64,000 nucleotides of DNA from Erythroxylum novogranatense (GCA_029891385.1 CM057233.1:36253540-36317539); one strand, 5' to 3'; positions 23,004 to 35,983 are shown, counted from the first letter of the stretch. The notes: generated from the letters alone by a model not told the origin. Numbers and translations are program-made.

Positions 23004-24711
23004 ACATGTCAAGAAAATCACTATTCATGAAGAACTCAGAATCCAATTCCATCCCTAACAATTTCAAACTTGTCATGCAAGTTTACACGATCGAGGCGAT
23101 TAATAACCTAATGCAGAGTTCGGTGTTTGAAAATTCATAACTCCCAAATCTGATTTCCAAAAATTGCATGCTAAATACCATTTTCAAGATCAATGTTTCC
23201 TCTACAACTCTTCAGAAGATCACTCAAGCCAATTCAATTCACAGAAATTGCTAAAATTGCTTCCAATCCGAATGCTCACAAATCTTACACTTAGGCTAGG
23301 TTTCACCACCATGTCCAAAATCAGTCAATAGTTAACAGTGGATATCTCCCAATATACATATCGAAAAATTGCAAAATTAGTGGCAATGGAAAGCTAAAAA
23401 TATAGGCTTCAACTTTCATGAAGACCATTTTCTCTAATTCCTTCTCAATTAATCTAGAAAAATCATCAAAACTCTAGGTTATGTGGTTCAGTTACTGTTC
23501 ATTCCAGCCATCACCAGTAACTTTCCATGCTAAAATTCACCCTCTTAAGACTAAAATTAGACAACACCTATTTCACACAAAAATGTAGCCAAAAAGCCAA
23601 TGTTTAATTGGGAACAAACCTCGACTCATTTGCATAACCACACAATGAGTTATGCTCAAAACAGTACAGTCGTCAAAAATCCATTTTCTAGCTTTCATCT
23701 TCAACTTAAATCCTATCACTTCTAATACCAATTCCACATGCATAAGCATCCTAATCACACAAGAATTGAGCCAATAGATCATCATAACCCATGATTAATG
23801 ACCAATACACACCCATCAATGCATCTAATGTATAATGAAAGCTTAAAACAAAAACTTACCAAATTAGCTTTCAATCTTCAATTCTTTCTTTGCTATCTAC
23901 CTCCACCACTTCTCCACTTTCTCTACTTTCTAATTCTCACTTTCCACCCACAACATCATCATCCACTCAAGGCTTAACTTGGTCTTGGGTGTGCATAAAG
24001 AAGAAGCAATTAAAAAGCAAAGAAGGCTTCTTGTATGGGAGGAGGAGAAAACCATCGAAGGAGAGCAACAAAACAAGGAAATGGCAAGGTTAAAGAAGAA
24101 TAAAGCTTTCCAAATGAGTTTTTAGATATTTCAAGGAGGAGAGTCGTGTATAGATGAAGAGAATAAGACAAGTATAATAAATGAAGCGGGGGACACTTGG
24201 CATTTTTGAGAAAAAGACAAAAAAGATAAAAGACAAACTTTTTATTCAACCCTAATACAATTTGACCCATTCTAGTCCAATGGCCCTAATTTCAATCACA
24301 AAATAATATACCCAATAATCACAAAATAATATACCCAATATTACAGTACCATTGGATAGAGATTTTCGTTACCGAAAATCGACCGGTTCGCCACTTGGAG
24401 ATTTTTTTGATCCGGAAATTTTCTCCGAAAAATTCCATAAAAATTTCTAAAAATCCCTTAAAATATAAAACACTCAATGGCACACTCAAAATAATTTTTC
24501 AAACCCAATAGCTACGTTAATCACAATAAAATTATCTTAGGCACAAAAACCGGGAATGTCATAGATGCATGTACAGTAATTTCATGTGCATAAATGATAC
24601 TGTGTACTAATCCTATTATGCATGAACAATCCTAAGTCATTCCGATCCATTTCATCCTATGCCAAATTTACTATTTTACCCTTCCAGTAGGGGGTGGGAT
24701 GTTACATCTTC

Positions 24712-24882
24712 ATAGGTACTAGGCTCATCATCTTCTATGAGCAACACGTCGTTAAGTTCACTTATGAGAAATCTGTATCTCTCAGGAACATGACGTATCC
24801 TACCTCGCCTATGAAGTTCTTGTATGTCAGAAGGCTGAACTATTGTCTCATCTTCATGAACAATAGTCTCGTGCCTATGCAT
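24712..24882 (-). pseudogene. Copia pol linker upstream of RT
   Basis: The minus strand encodes LHRRGRIRHVPERYRFLI followed by DDEPSTYEDV, the usual R-S-x-R-x-R-x-P-x-R-Y-F-I then DEP-T-Y-E-A segment between integrase and RT in Copia elements. It is the continuation of the RT at 19944-20724 beyond the inserted solo LTR. Confidence 0.8.
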
Positions 24883-24959
24883 TTGATCTACGTCTATTTT
24901 AGCATCTTAAACTTCCACAAGTTTAATTATTCTCCCACTGTCTTCGCATAGAAGAAACT

Positions 24960-25630
24960 CTTTCTCTAAAAAGACATCATGTTTTGAAACAAACACCTTT
25001 TGTTCCAAAACATGGTAGAATTGATATCCTATAGTTTCCTTAGGATATCCTACAAATAGACACTAGATTTAGCTTCAAGCTTATTTGACTAAATATGCTT
25101 CACATAAGCAGGACAACTTTAAACTTTCATAAGAGAAAGATATGGTTCCTTATTAGTCCATATCTCATATGGAGCAACATCAACTGACTTGGAGGGGACT
25201 CTGTTTAATACATAATTAGAAGTTTCGAGTGTATACCCCCAAAAGGATTTTGGTAAAGCTGCTAAACCCATCACAGGCCTCACCATGTTTAACAAGGTTC
25301 GATTTCTTTTCTCAGCTATAACATTGTGTTGTTGCGTGTAAGGTGCAATCTATTGAGACAAAATCCCATTATCCCTGAGATAATCCAAAAACTCTTGGCT
25401 TAAGTATTCACCACCTCGATCTGATTGAAGTGATATAATACTTCTCCCAAGTTATTTCTCAACTTCATTTCTGAATTCTTTGAACCTTTTAAAGGCCTTA
25501 GACTTATATCTCTTAAGATACACATACCCATATCGAGAATGATCATCGATAAAGGTAATGAAGTATACGGAACCAACTTTAGCATATATGGACATTAGAC
25601 TATGAACATCAGTATGTATTAGGTCTAAAA
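24960..25630 (-). pseudogene. Copia integrase, degenerate
   Basis: Minus-strand frames show LIHTDVHSLM, VYFITFIDDHSRYGYVYL, IISLQSDRGGEYLSQEFLDY, APYTQQHNVIAEKRNRTLLN and VDVAPYEIW. These are the D, D and E regions of a Copia integrase with at least three stops. The HHCC part and protease expected upstream are missing, so a deletion joins gag directly to the integrase core. Confidence 0.8.
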
Positions 25631-25659
25631 GTAATCTGATGTCTTCTTCTGCTTGAAGG

Positions 25660-25921
25660 AATCCATATAGGCCCTACAGTTTCTCTTTCAGTGGCAATCT
25701 TTGCCACAGTGGAAGCAAGTTTCCTTCGAGGTAGTCTTCTTTGCTTTCTTGACACCTCCCTTAGGCCTTGTGGACTTCTTCTTTTGTCTCTTTTTCTTCG
25801 AATAAGAAGAGTCCACCAGCATCACAGTCTTGTCCTTACAGATAGATAGCTTAACTGTCTTGTGCATGTTGACCAGCTCGGGAATTGTGCTGGATATATT
25901 ATTCATCTGATAGTTAAGCAC
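25660..25921 (-). pseudogene. Copia gag C-terminus with CCHC knuckle
   Basis: Contains a Lys-rich stretch (KKKRQKKKSTRPKGGVKKAK) followed by CFHCGKDCH and, after a stop, KRNC, so the C-x2-C-x4-H-x4-C spacing is kept across a nonsense codon. The rest of gag is absent; the sequence changes character near 25925. Confidence 0.75.
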
Positions 25922-25925
25922 AAAT

Positions 25926-26400
25926 TGTGAGTAACTATCGGTTCAACCCTAACTTCTCTACCAAAGTAGTACTAGCCACATTAGTGCAACTTCCCCCTTC
26001 TATAATCATGCTACAAGCTTTCCCATCTACTAAGCATCTTGTGTGAAATATGTTATCCCTTTGTTCTAGGCTATCTTCCATCGCATTCAAGTTCAATGCA
26101 TGTCTAGTAACTAATGATAACCCTTAATAGTATACTCAACATTCTCATCAACATCAAAACAATATTCTAAAGGTGGCATACTTAAATCACTACCATCAAA
26201 CTCATTAACATCACCAGACTTAAAAAATTTTCACCACCCTTAATAAATATAGTCTTCCTATTAGGACAATCAGATGCATAATGATCACGTCATTGAAATT
26301 TAAAGAACTTAATATCCCTACGTTTAGAAGGTTTAAAGGATGGATCAGTAGTACCTTTTTGAACTAAAGTACTCCTCTCCTTGCCTTTGTTTTAAATAAT
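25926..26400 (-). pseudogene. Gypsy gag-protease fragment
   Basis: Minus strand: RHALNLNAMEDSLEQRDNIF, HTRCLVDGKACSMIIEGGSC, TNVASTTLVEKLGL, the aspartic-protease region of a Ty3/gypsy class, with EGGSCTNV where DGGSCTNV is usual. Further upstream a damaged knuckle (DHYASDCPNRKT) precedes it. No LTR can be assigned to it. It abuts the Copia gag fragment at about 25925 without visible target duplication. Confidence 0.7.
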
Positions 26401-27269
26401 ATGTCCAATTGTAAACCCGATTATGAACCTTATTATAGTCATCCGCACAATAAAGGGTAAAATTACCGTTTTGTCCTTATGTTGGTTTTTCCTTCTAGTT
26501 CTCCCGTTTTTCTCTATATGGTGATTAACACATATCATCTCATCTTGGTGTTAAGACTTAATAGGTAGCTAGTCCATCAAAGTCCTGACTCTAGTTTAAT
26601 CACCAATCTCCATAAAACATCTAGAAGTGATGATATCATTATAAACTCTTTATTTAAGTGAATGTTCCCTGATACATATTTCAATTAATAATTCCAACAT
26701 ACAAACACTGGATTAATACTCTGTAAAAATTCATTCGAATCATATCAAGAATTATAATGAAACACATATGGGTTCACCACTCATCAAGATTATGGTCCAT
26801 AATAAGCAAATGCTAAAATGTTTGTTTTAATATTAAAGTAATGGCCTACTTTATTCTTGAAAACATACTTGATTACAGATTCATTTAATAGTGCCATTAT
26901 TAATAGTCGACTATTATCATGATATAAAACTCATCATTCCCTTGAAGTAAACTCCTATACTTACATGAAGATAAATCGTAACATTACAGTTTAAACCATA
27001 ATCAGTGACCAACTTGATTATTCAATAATAAATTAATTAATTTAGATTCTAATAATATACATGTTTCTCATATATCTTCATGTATATGTATATTATTAAC
27101 AAAAGAATCTTGGTTCCTTATAGCTAGCTATATTATGCTTATACAAATAAAACCAAACTCTTTTATTTTATTAATAATAAATATTTTCATTACAAAATTA
27201 TGGCGAAAAGATCAAGTTACATGTAAATACACTTATTTCCGGGCATTATATTTACATAACTCCAACAAT
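26401..27269. other. AT-rich sequence, probably old LTR debris
   Basis: No coding frame or bounded repeat is visible. The base composition and short runs resemble retroelement LTR DNA, but I found no second copy in the window. Confidence 0.35.
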
Positions 27270-28559
27270 GTATTCATTAGTACATTATTACAAATGTTTA
27301 AGTTTATAAGGCATGAAAAGTTTGAGTGGGAATGAATGGGTTCAATTTGAGCATAAGGAAATGAATTCATACTTATGCATTATTTCACTGTTATATGATT
27401 TTGATATTGTGATAATTTCGGATTATCAATTGTCCGAGGAGTTTGATAATTAGGATTGTATTAGAAATGTTTTCTAATTGTGTGAATATACATAATGTGT
27501 AACAACTCAATACATTTATTGATGCTTTAATGCATATGTTTGTATTTATAAGGTATGCTAAGTTTGATCAAATGAATAAGGTCATATGCTATGCATTGCA
27601 TCATTTACATGAAATTTGAAATATGAAATGGTTTGTTTTAAAACTTTTAAGTCCTAGCTGTGGGTAAATAGGCATGCCTAAAAGGGTCTGCAACTGCTTC
27701 TGATATTAACACTTCGGTGTCTCCTAATATCAACACTATAGTGTCCCCTGATTTAGAGACATTACTCTCTTCTGTTTCAGATACCAATCATAGTATCTTT
27801 TGTTCTTGTCCCGTTACCCACTTCCGTAAAAAGGATTAGTAGTCTAACTTATTTTGCATTCTGATACATGTTCAGTTTTGATAAAAACAAGTTATGTTCT
27901 TAGAAGAGATAAGCTCTGATTTGATACAGAACAAGTTATGTTATGATATAAGTCATATTGTGATCTGAAAGGGTTATATCTTACTTTGATATTCAATTCT
28001 GACACTTATATCTGAAAGGATTATTTCTTATTCTGATATTCAATTCTGATACTTTTACATTCTATTATGATAGGTATGAGTTTTGTTCTTGTTGGAATCC
28101 TACCCCTGCGGGTCACGTGCCCGACATCCTACGTGACATCTGGACATGCTTCTCACAAGGGAGGAATTCCACACCAAGCCAAACCTCAACAAAAATACCC
28201 AAACACATACTTCCAAATAGATTTGAAAATTTTAAAAGTCTTGGGTCCTAAATTGAAAATTGACTCCTTCAGATAAGTTGTAATTTCATGTCTGTAGTTT
28301 ATTTTGAAACAAGAATCAACTCAATCGGACCTCTATAGGTCGAGATATCACCATAATACGGAAGCATGATCAGACTTTTTTTAACGGATCTTCTCACTTT
28401 GATTCAATTCATCTTTCTCAAATTAATCTCAAAAACCATAAATTTCCATGAAAAGGTAGAGAAAATTCTTAGGAATCCAACGCTTCAAAAATCAGGTCAA
28501 TCGGAGGTCGGATGAAAAAGTTATAAGCAAATGAGTGAAAAAGGTCGGGTTAGGTTAAG

Positions 28560-28655
28560 GGGGGCTGCGTCACCCTCGCACGGATGCGCGATGGCGCGGC
28601 GTCGCGCTCGTGATGCACGCTATTGCGCGGCGTCACACGGACGACGCACGTGACC
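28560..28655. repeat. GC-rich GCGCGGCGTC cassette inside the solo LTR
   Basis: An island of GCGTCAC, GGCGCGGCGTCGCGCTCG and GCGCGGCGTCACACGG in otherwise AT-rich LTR. Its left context (TCAGGTCAATCGGAGGTCGG, AAAAAGTTATAAGCAAA) and right context (AGCTCTACAAATTCCATGAA) match those around 22351-22413, where a different palindrome family sits. Confidence 0.7.
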
Positions 28656-30798
28656 TCCTGATTTTTTTTTATTTTTTATTTTTCCTTTTCTACAGCAACC
28701 TAACTTCCAAAATTTCTATCTTATGACCCAGAGCTACAAAATTTGCAAATTTGGTATCAATGGGAAGTTAAAAAGAAGCTCTACAAATTCCATGAAGGAC
28801 TTAAAAACCAATTTGGCCTCTAAAGGAGTCAAAATCTACCTCAAAGTGACTGCCTGGAAAATGGTTATCCTAAACAACAACAGAACTTCTAAATATCATA
28901 ACTTTCCACTACATTCTCCAAAAATGTCATACTTTATATCAACAGAAAGATAAAAAGACAAACTAAAACTTTCATGAAGGAATTAAGAATAATTTCTAAC
29001 TCTATGAGGGTCAAAAATTTAGTCAAAATTTCTGTCCCGAAATTTGCCATTCTTGACGGCATCTGCACCCAACTTCAACAATTGACATCTTTCAATTCCC
29101 ACATCCAAAAATAGCATATTATACATCGTTGGACAGTTATGAAATTCCCCTAAAATTTTCAAGAAAGCTACTTGATCCAAATCAATCCATATCAGTCCTG
29201 AATTTACCTCAAAGCACAGCACCCACAAACCTACCCTTATGGACATTTTCAAAAACAATGCAAAGCAATGTTTGGAACATGCATTGGCAAAACACAATCA
29301 AACTTGAATATCTTTCAATAATATCAAAATATGAGTTCTTACAACGCTTTAGTGGGAATTTCTAGCCCTATTACATTAAAGTCTCGGAAATTCAAATTAC
29401 AAAGATAAGAAACCACATGAACAAAAATTTTGCTCCAAAAATGCAACTAAAGCTTTGTTTACAACAATATAGCTTCAAATTCAAAAATCAAACGGGAGTG
29501 ATACCTTGACCTCGGTTCGGTCACTCATTTTCTTGCTCATCGCCTGTGGATGGGAGGAGAAAAGGGGGTGAGCTCGACGGCTCGTGAGTAACATATTTAT
29601 AACCAATAACACAAGCAAAAAAATCCTTGAATCATTTTATTTCCAATGCAAAATTTACATTTTCACATATGCCACATATGTGTTCCAAAACTTACAACTT
29701 ATCAAGCCATTTACAAAATCAACACACGAATGCATCAAAATGATTTCAAAACATAGTCACATACACACATCGAAAATGGTTCGGGTGGATCCAAAACATA
29801 ACGTACTACACATTTTCGTGTGGTGGTCATGTGTAGCCGTGAACTTAGGGGAGTCCGTGAGGAGCTCCATGCCACTAGCGGGTAGGCGGGAAAAGCCTAT
29901 AGACAAGTGCACTTGACTCACTTAAGGGATCGCCACAAACTCATATAAGCATACATTTCACATTTTTCAAACATATTGGCCAAAATGCCACATTTCCGAA
30001 AGCAATTTTTATAACCATTGCATTCTTTCCAAAAGTCACATTCTTTTACAATCATCAACACAATATAAAAATATTATCACAATTCATTTACAAGAAAAAG
30101 AAACATGTCATATTCTCAAATCATACTAAAGAGTAATAAATACACATTTTTAAAGTTGTTGGAAAGCATTAAATTCCATTTATTGACAATAATGTTACTA
30201 GCTCATTTTCTCAATTATAAAGATGTTACCCACCTTAAAATCCCTTGCTTTAGACTTGCTCAAGATGCCTTTCCTCAAGCTCCTCTTGCCTCCCTTGAAT
30301 TTCTTCAGAATCACAAAAACCCAAATCAAAAGAGATCTTAAAATTAGAAAACCTAAGGAAACAAAACATGAAATTTATCCTAGAACACTCATACCCATAC
30401 TTTTCCTAAGCCATTTGAACCAAAACTCCTTCAAAATTCCAAAGGATTTACTATACACTTACCTTGGATCTTCACTAATCACTTTGCTTCTTAGCTCAAA
30501 TGAAAGCTTTAAATCTCCTCTTCCTTTTTCCTTCTTAAACAAACTCCAAAATCCTTATTGAAAGCTTAGAAAAATCAAGACCTAACCTTTGTTTTCTTTC
30601 TTCTTTCTTTTCTCCCTCCACCGAAACTCACTCTCTCTTTTACTTGAAATTTTCGTTCCTTTCTTTCAAACATAAGACAAAATGCTTTTGTTTCCTTCTT
30701 TCTTTTTAATGAAGCTAAAAAGACCCATCTAACCCTCCTTGTAAGCCTTATACCTTTTAACTTTAAGTGATCTTCCCATTTTTCCCTTATACATTCTT

Positions 30799-32986
30799 TG
30801 TTGGGCCCGGGTCCTGGATCCCCATTCCTGAGGCGGCCCCTCGGGTCGCGCCGGCGACGGGCGCCCCCTAACTTCGGACCCGATCCCAACATCCATACAA
30901 ATACATAATTTGATTCACACATATACACATTCATGCAATTTCGTACACATTAAAACATAATTAAACACCCCATACATTAAGGGGTTTCATGCCATTACAG
31001 TTTGAGGGAAATTCAACAAACATTCTCAACCTTACATAGCATAATACAAAATAAAATTTACATCCAAAATATATGAGTATGCTCTATGATAATATGCTCG
31101 GTGGGCCACCCAAAGTACTAACTTAATGCAACGTTCCTAATTAGCTCGAAGTTTCCGATGCCTTGCAAGGTCAACGATCGGCATGTTCTGCACCTGAGGA
31201 GGGAAAGTAATGGGCTGAGCTACACAACTCAGTGGCTAATATAATCATAGCCATCGACAACTAGCACAAATTCAGGCATATGAATTTATATATATTATAT
31301 CTATACAGGCACCAATTCAAGCACTCACATGCTAATCAAACAATTTACACATTCACTATGATTAATTCAATTCACAAATATGTCACAAATATGCTTCATA
31401 ACAACAATTCAAATATGCAATGCACATCACATGGCTCGAGGGTTCCATGGAAACAAAAGGGAGAAACCGAAGTTTACACCCTGAACAAAATGAGTCCATT
31501 CGGATCTCATAGGCCACAAGCGGGCAGTCGGGAGAAGGCTCTTGTCTACGTGCACGTGACGAACAAAATGGTTCCACTCTCGCCCAAACAAAAGCACGTA
31601 ATCATGCTCATAATCATTTTATCAGATAGCTTTCATTTAAATCAAAATGCCATGACCGAAGTCGAGGCATAACATGCTCAGAATCAAAATTTAATGCTAT
31701 CAATTCCCATGATTCTTTCAAAGTATATGAAATCAAAATCATTTAAATCATCATGTCTAAACATACATAACATATAACATTTATTCATACATAGGCAAGA
31801 AATTGCCTAGTCACACAATAACTATAAGTACATTACCCACCTAATATCGCTTGAGTATCCGACTCACTGGTGTCCTTCCTCTTGCGATGGAATCGGGTCA
31901 GTTTGGTTTCCTATAATAAACCAAGTTTCCATTCAATTAATATGCATAGAAAATATTTAAAGCTTGGAAGTCCAAAATAAAGCACTAAAAGTCTATATTC
32001 AACCTCCTCCTAAAATTCCGAACCCTTACAGGCTAATTCCAAACTTCCCTTCTTCATAGAACTTGTAGTCCTTGATCTCTAGTTCACAATGAATCCAAAA
32101 TCACCTTATTTGGACATCTACACCAGAAGATATGCCCAAAAATATCAAAATTTTCACTTTCGGACAACAGGGGGCAAGCCGCGGTGAACGAACCAGCTCG
32201 CCGCGGCGAGCACAAATGTGTGCGTCGCGTGCTCACCTCACGCACGTCGCGACGTGCACATTTGTGCGCCACGGCGTGCACATCATATTGTGCACGCCGC
32301 GACATGCACCCTGTGCACGCGGCATCTCCATTTTTCTCCGCACGTCGCGACGTGCGGGTCGGAGTAGCGACTCCGAACCCCGTTTTTCTGTATTTTCTGA
32401 TCTTCAATCCTTCCCTTTAGCAAATGCAACACATCTAAACTTTAAATCATGACTTATACTACATTTCTAACCCAGCAGCAACTCAAAATCAGTCACAAAT
32501 CCAACAACTCAAGGATTTCTAACCATTTTTACCTTAAAACCCTAAAACCATCGATTCTCACACATTCAACCTATCCTTAGGTTTAATCCAACTAAAATAA
32601 GATTAAAAGGACGTAAACTTACCGGGTATTGCTCCAACACTGTCGAAAAATCTCTTGGATCGAAATCCCTCTTCTCTTCTCTTCTCCCTCTCCCACGACT
32701 CTTCTCCTTCTTCTTTCTTTTCTCCTTCTTTCTTCTAATTCTTACTTTTAACTCTAACTAGGATGGGTAAAGACCATTTTACCCCTCCTTCAAAGCCTTA
32801 ACTTAATTCAACCTAAGCAATCTTCCCAAAATGCCCTCATATATTTTTATCATTTTAATTCTCATTTAACCCCAATTAAACCTTAATTATTCCCTACTCC
32901 TCTTAATTTAATCAAACTAAGGCATAATCGCATAATTAACACAATTCATACTTAATGACATCATAAAAAAAATTCGGGGTCCAACA
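30799..32986 (-). repeat. 3' LTR of the chromovirus (2,188 bp)
   Basis: Full-length copy. Notable contents: a conserved block GCGGGCAGTCGGGAGAAGGC followed by ACGTGCACGTGA at about 31516-31560; a cassette with GCACGTCGCGACGTGC at 32242-32257 and 32340-32355; next to it a GGAGTAGCGACTCC hairpin at about 32360; and pyrimidine-rich CTTCTC runs at about 32660-32735. Confidence 0.9.
32160..32375. repeat. GCACGTCGCGACGTGC palindrome cassette (3' LTR)
   Basis: A GC-rich island bounded by CTTTCGGACAACAGGGGGC on the left and GGAGTAGCGACTCCGAACCC on the right. It contains two perfect 16-bp palindromes and several degenerate relatives (GCCACGGCGTGC, GCCGCGACATGC). The right boundary is itself a stem-loop (GGAGT, loop AGCG, ACTCC). 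Confidence 0.8.
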
Positions 32987-33004
32987 TTTCTCCCCCTCTT
33001 AAAA
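32987..33004 (-). promoter_or_regulatory. Polypurine tract of the chromovirus
   Basis: Plus strand TTTCTCCCCCTCTTAAAAG abuts the LTR; the minus strand is a purine run of the AAGAGGGGGAGAAA type. Same tract at 58061 in the sister element. Confidence 0.85.
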
Positions 33005-33577
33005 GAAATTTCGTCCTCGAAATTTACCTGAATCATCAAAGAGGTGCGGATACTTCTCCCGCATGGCTTCCAATGGCTCCCATGTAGCCTCCTCTATCGA
33101 ATGGTTCCTCCATAGGACCTTGACTAACTGAACCGTCTTGTTCCTGAGGACTTTTTCCTTTGTGTCCAAGACCTCCACTGGTTGCTCCTCATAACTCAGA
33201 TCATCCCGCAACTGTACCTCACTAGTCTGAATGATATGAGAAGGATCCGATCTATACCTTCTCAACATAGACACATGGAAGACATCGTGAATCTGCGACA
33301 ATTCTGGAGGTAACGCCAACCTGTAGGCGAGTGGTCCAATCCTCTCAAGGATCTCATATGGACCCACATACCTCGGACTCAACTTACCCTTCTTGCCAAA
33401 TCTCATCACTCCTTTCCAAGGAGACGTCTTAAGGAACACTTTCTCACTGGCTTCATACTCTATCTCCTTTCGGTGAGCATCAACATAACTCTTCATCCTA
33501 TCCTGTGCTGCCTTAAGTCGCTGCTTAACCAGATTGACTTTCTCAACTGTCATCTGAATCAATTCTGGTCCTTCCAA
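32999..33577 (-). pseudogene. Integrase C-terminus with chromodomain-like tail
   Basis: A 192-codon piece. [20 protein letters not shown] and [20 protein letters not shown] are followed by [19 protein letters not shown] and the Gypsy motif [12 protein letters not shown]. The end ([43 protein letters not shown]) has the spacing of the divergent chromodomain of plant chromoviruses, proposed to steer integration to particular chromatin. It ends KFRGRNFF just before the LTR. A TAG at 33599-33601 separates it from the integrase core; the sister element has Trp there. Confidence 0.85.
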
Positions 33578-33598
33578 TTGCCTCTCTCCTTCTTCATC

Positions 33599-34642
33599 CT
33601 AACAGATCGGAGTCCTACATCTCCGCCCATACAAAGCCTCATATGGAGCCATCTGAATGCTCGAATGGTACGAATTATTGAAAGTAAATTCGACCAATGG
33701 CAAATGCTCATCCCAAGCTCCTTTGAAATCCATCACACAAGCCCGAAGCATCCCCTCAAGCGTCCGAATAGTCCTCTCAGATTGACCATCCGTCTGAGGG
33801 TGAAAAGCCATACTAAAATTCAACTTCGTACCCAAAGCTTCCTGCAAACTGCCCCAAAACCTCGAAGTAAACCGAGGATCCCTGTCTGACATAATCAAAT
33901 CCGGAATTCCATGCAATCTCACTATCTCATCGATATACTTCTTTGCTAGTACATGCAAAGAATCAGTCTGCTTGATCGCCAAAAAGTGAGCTGACTTGGT
34001 CAACCAATCCACAATAACCCAAATTGCATCGTGCTTCCTACTAGTCTTAGGCAAACCCATCAGAAAATCCATGGTCACTCTTTGCCACTTCCATTCCGAA
34101 ATAGGCAATGGCCTCAACTTGCCTGAAGGTGCCTGGTGTTCAGCCTTGACTTGCTGACACACTAGACACTTACTCACAAACTCTGCTACTTCTCTCTTCA
34201 TGCCTTTCCACCAAAAATGCTCTCTCAAATCCCTGTACATCCTGGTGCTACCTGGATGCATAGCATAAGGCGCACTATGTGCCTCGTCAATAATCTCATC
34301 TTTAACCTCCTGCACATCTGGGATACACAATCTGTTTCCCACTATCATAAGCCCATCATCCCTCACTATTACTTCAGAAATCTTACCATTCTGAATTTCA
34401 TCCTGAAGCTTGTTCAAATCTGCATCCTGTGCCTGCAACTCCTTAACCTTCTCCCTGAGTATTGGCCTCACTCGAAAATTAGCTAGAAGGCAATCCGACT
34501 CCTCCTGCTTCAAGCTTATCTTAAGCTTGGTCATCTCTTCCAATAAAGGAAGATAAACCATCCGAACATGCGCAATCGAAGACTTCCTACTCAAGGCATC
34601 TGCCACCACATTAGCCTTGCCCGGATGATACTCAATCAACAA
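33599..34642 (-). pseudogene. Chromovirus integrase core
   Basis: A 347-codon piece. RNase H ends in LIEYHPGKANVVADALSRK, then the HHCC zinc region HPGSTRMYRDLREHFWWKGM to KCLVCQQVK. The catalytic triad is seen in [27 protein letters not shown] and [26 protein letters not shown] occupies the usual VDRLTKSAHF site, an Arg to Trp change. Otherwise the core looks complete. Confidence 0.88.
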
Positions 34643-34675
34643 ATCATAATCCTTGAGTAACTCGATCCACCTTCT

Positions 34676-35521
34676 CTACCTCAAATTCAATTCCTTCTGG
34701 CTCAACAAATACTTCAGACTCTTATGATCGGTGAAAATCCTCGTTTGAACTCCATACAAATAATGCCTCCAAATCTTCAAAGCAAAGATCATAGCTGCCA
34801 ACTCCAAATCATGCGTCGGATAATTTAATTCATAAGGCTTCAACTGCCTCGAAGCATAAGCAATCACCCGATCTCCCTGCATCAAAACACAACCAAGACC
34901 CTTCCTCAAAGCATCATCAGTATAAGATATCCTCAAGACCGATGGCAAAATCAGAATCGGAGCACTCGTCAATCTGCGCTTAAGCTCCTCAAAACTCTTC
35001 TGACACTCATCACTCCAAACAAACTTTTGATTTTTCCTTAACAAATTCGTCATCGGAGTGGCTATTATAGAAAATCCCTCCACGAATCTCCTGTAATAGC
35101 CTGCCAAACCCAGAAAACTCCTCACCTCTGCTACACTATTCGGGGCTTCCCAATTTACCACAGCTTCTATTTTCTTTGGATCCACATGCACTCCTTGCTC
35201 CGAGATCACATGTCCAAGAAATGAAACTTCTCTCAGCCAAAATTCGCATTTATCGAATTTGGCATACAACTCGTTCCTCCTCAAAGTCTCCAGAGCAATC
35301 CTCAAATGCTCCTCATGCTGCTCATCACTCTTGGAATAGACCAATATATCATCAATGAAGACAATGATAAATTGGTCCAAGAATGGCTTAAAGACCCGAT
35401 TCATCAAATCCATAAAAGTTGCAGGAGCATTCGTCAATCCAAAAGGCATCACCATGAACTCAAAATGCCCATATCGAGTCCTGAAAGCAGTCTTTGGCAC
35501 GTCCGACTCCTTAATCCTCAA
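34676..35521 (-). pseudogene. Chromovirus RT (C-terminal part) and RNase H
   Basis: A 281-codon piece beginning in the RT fingers/palm: [20 protein letters not shown], then [19 protein letters not shown] carrying the catalytic DD and [20 protein letters not shown]. RNase H follows with [58 protein letters not shown] and [11 protein letters not shown]. The usual first RNase H Asp motif (TDAS) reads TDDA. A TAG at about 34675-34677 interrupts NLR-RRWIELL, where Gln is expected. Confidence 0.88.
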
Positions 35522-35983
35522 CTGATGGTAGCCCGATCTTAAGTCTATCTTAGAAGACTTTCACCCCTTGCAATTGATCAAACAGATCATCAATGCGAGG
35601 AAGCGGATATCAGTTCTTCACCGTGACCTGATTCAACTTCCGATAGTCAACACACATCCTCAACGATCCATCTTTCTTCTTCACAAAAAGGATCGAAGCT
35701 CGCAGGAGCATTCGTCAATCCAAAAGGCATCACCATGAACTCAAAATGCCCATACCGAGTCCTGAAAGCAGTCTTTGGCACGTCCGACTCCTTAATCCTC
35801 AACTGATGGTAGCCCGATCTTAAGTCTATCTTAGAGAAGACTTTCACCCCTTGCAATTGATCAAACAGATCATCAATGCGAGGAAGCGGATATCAGTTCT
35901 TCACCGTGACCTGATTCAACTTCCGATAGTCAACACACATCCTCAACGATCCATCTTTCTTCTTCACAAAAAGGATCGAAGCT
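35421..35983 (-). repeat. Tandem duplication of about 281 bp within RT
   Basis: 35421-35700 and 35702-35983 are near-identical. The left copy lacks two bases (TCTTAGAAGAC against TCTTAGAGAAGAC), so they are also in different frames. Both carry the same stop in VTVKN-stop-YPLPR, where Arg is expected. Each copy covers RT motifs from DYRKLN to FGLTNAPA. Confidence 0.92.

Larger units (their letters stand above)
20730..24706 (-). mobile_element. Solo LTR, 3,977 bp, with TCTTC target duplication
   Basis: Ends are TGTAACATCC and GGATGTTACA, an inverted pair, flanked by identical TCTTC at 20725-20729 and 24707-24711. Copia sequence is continuous on both sides, so this is one complete insertion. 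There is no primer site, polypurine tract or polymerase motif, so a solo LTR of a large Gypsy element is the simplest reading. The right end read on the minus strand (TGTAACATCCCACCCCC) resembles a chromovirus LTR start, so minus is likely. Contents include a GATGTC run near 21476-21497, a palindrome cassette at 22351-22413 and a tandem duplication at 22731-23003. Confidence 0.85.

Noticed and set aside
32084..32452. Cys/Arg-rich open frames on both strands (also 38383-38779, 57169-57534, 60066-60422)
   Set aside because: They are translations of the CGTCGCGACG palindrome clusters in LTRs; the frames lack family motifs and change between copies.
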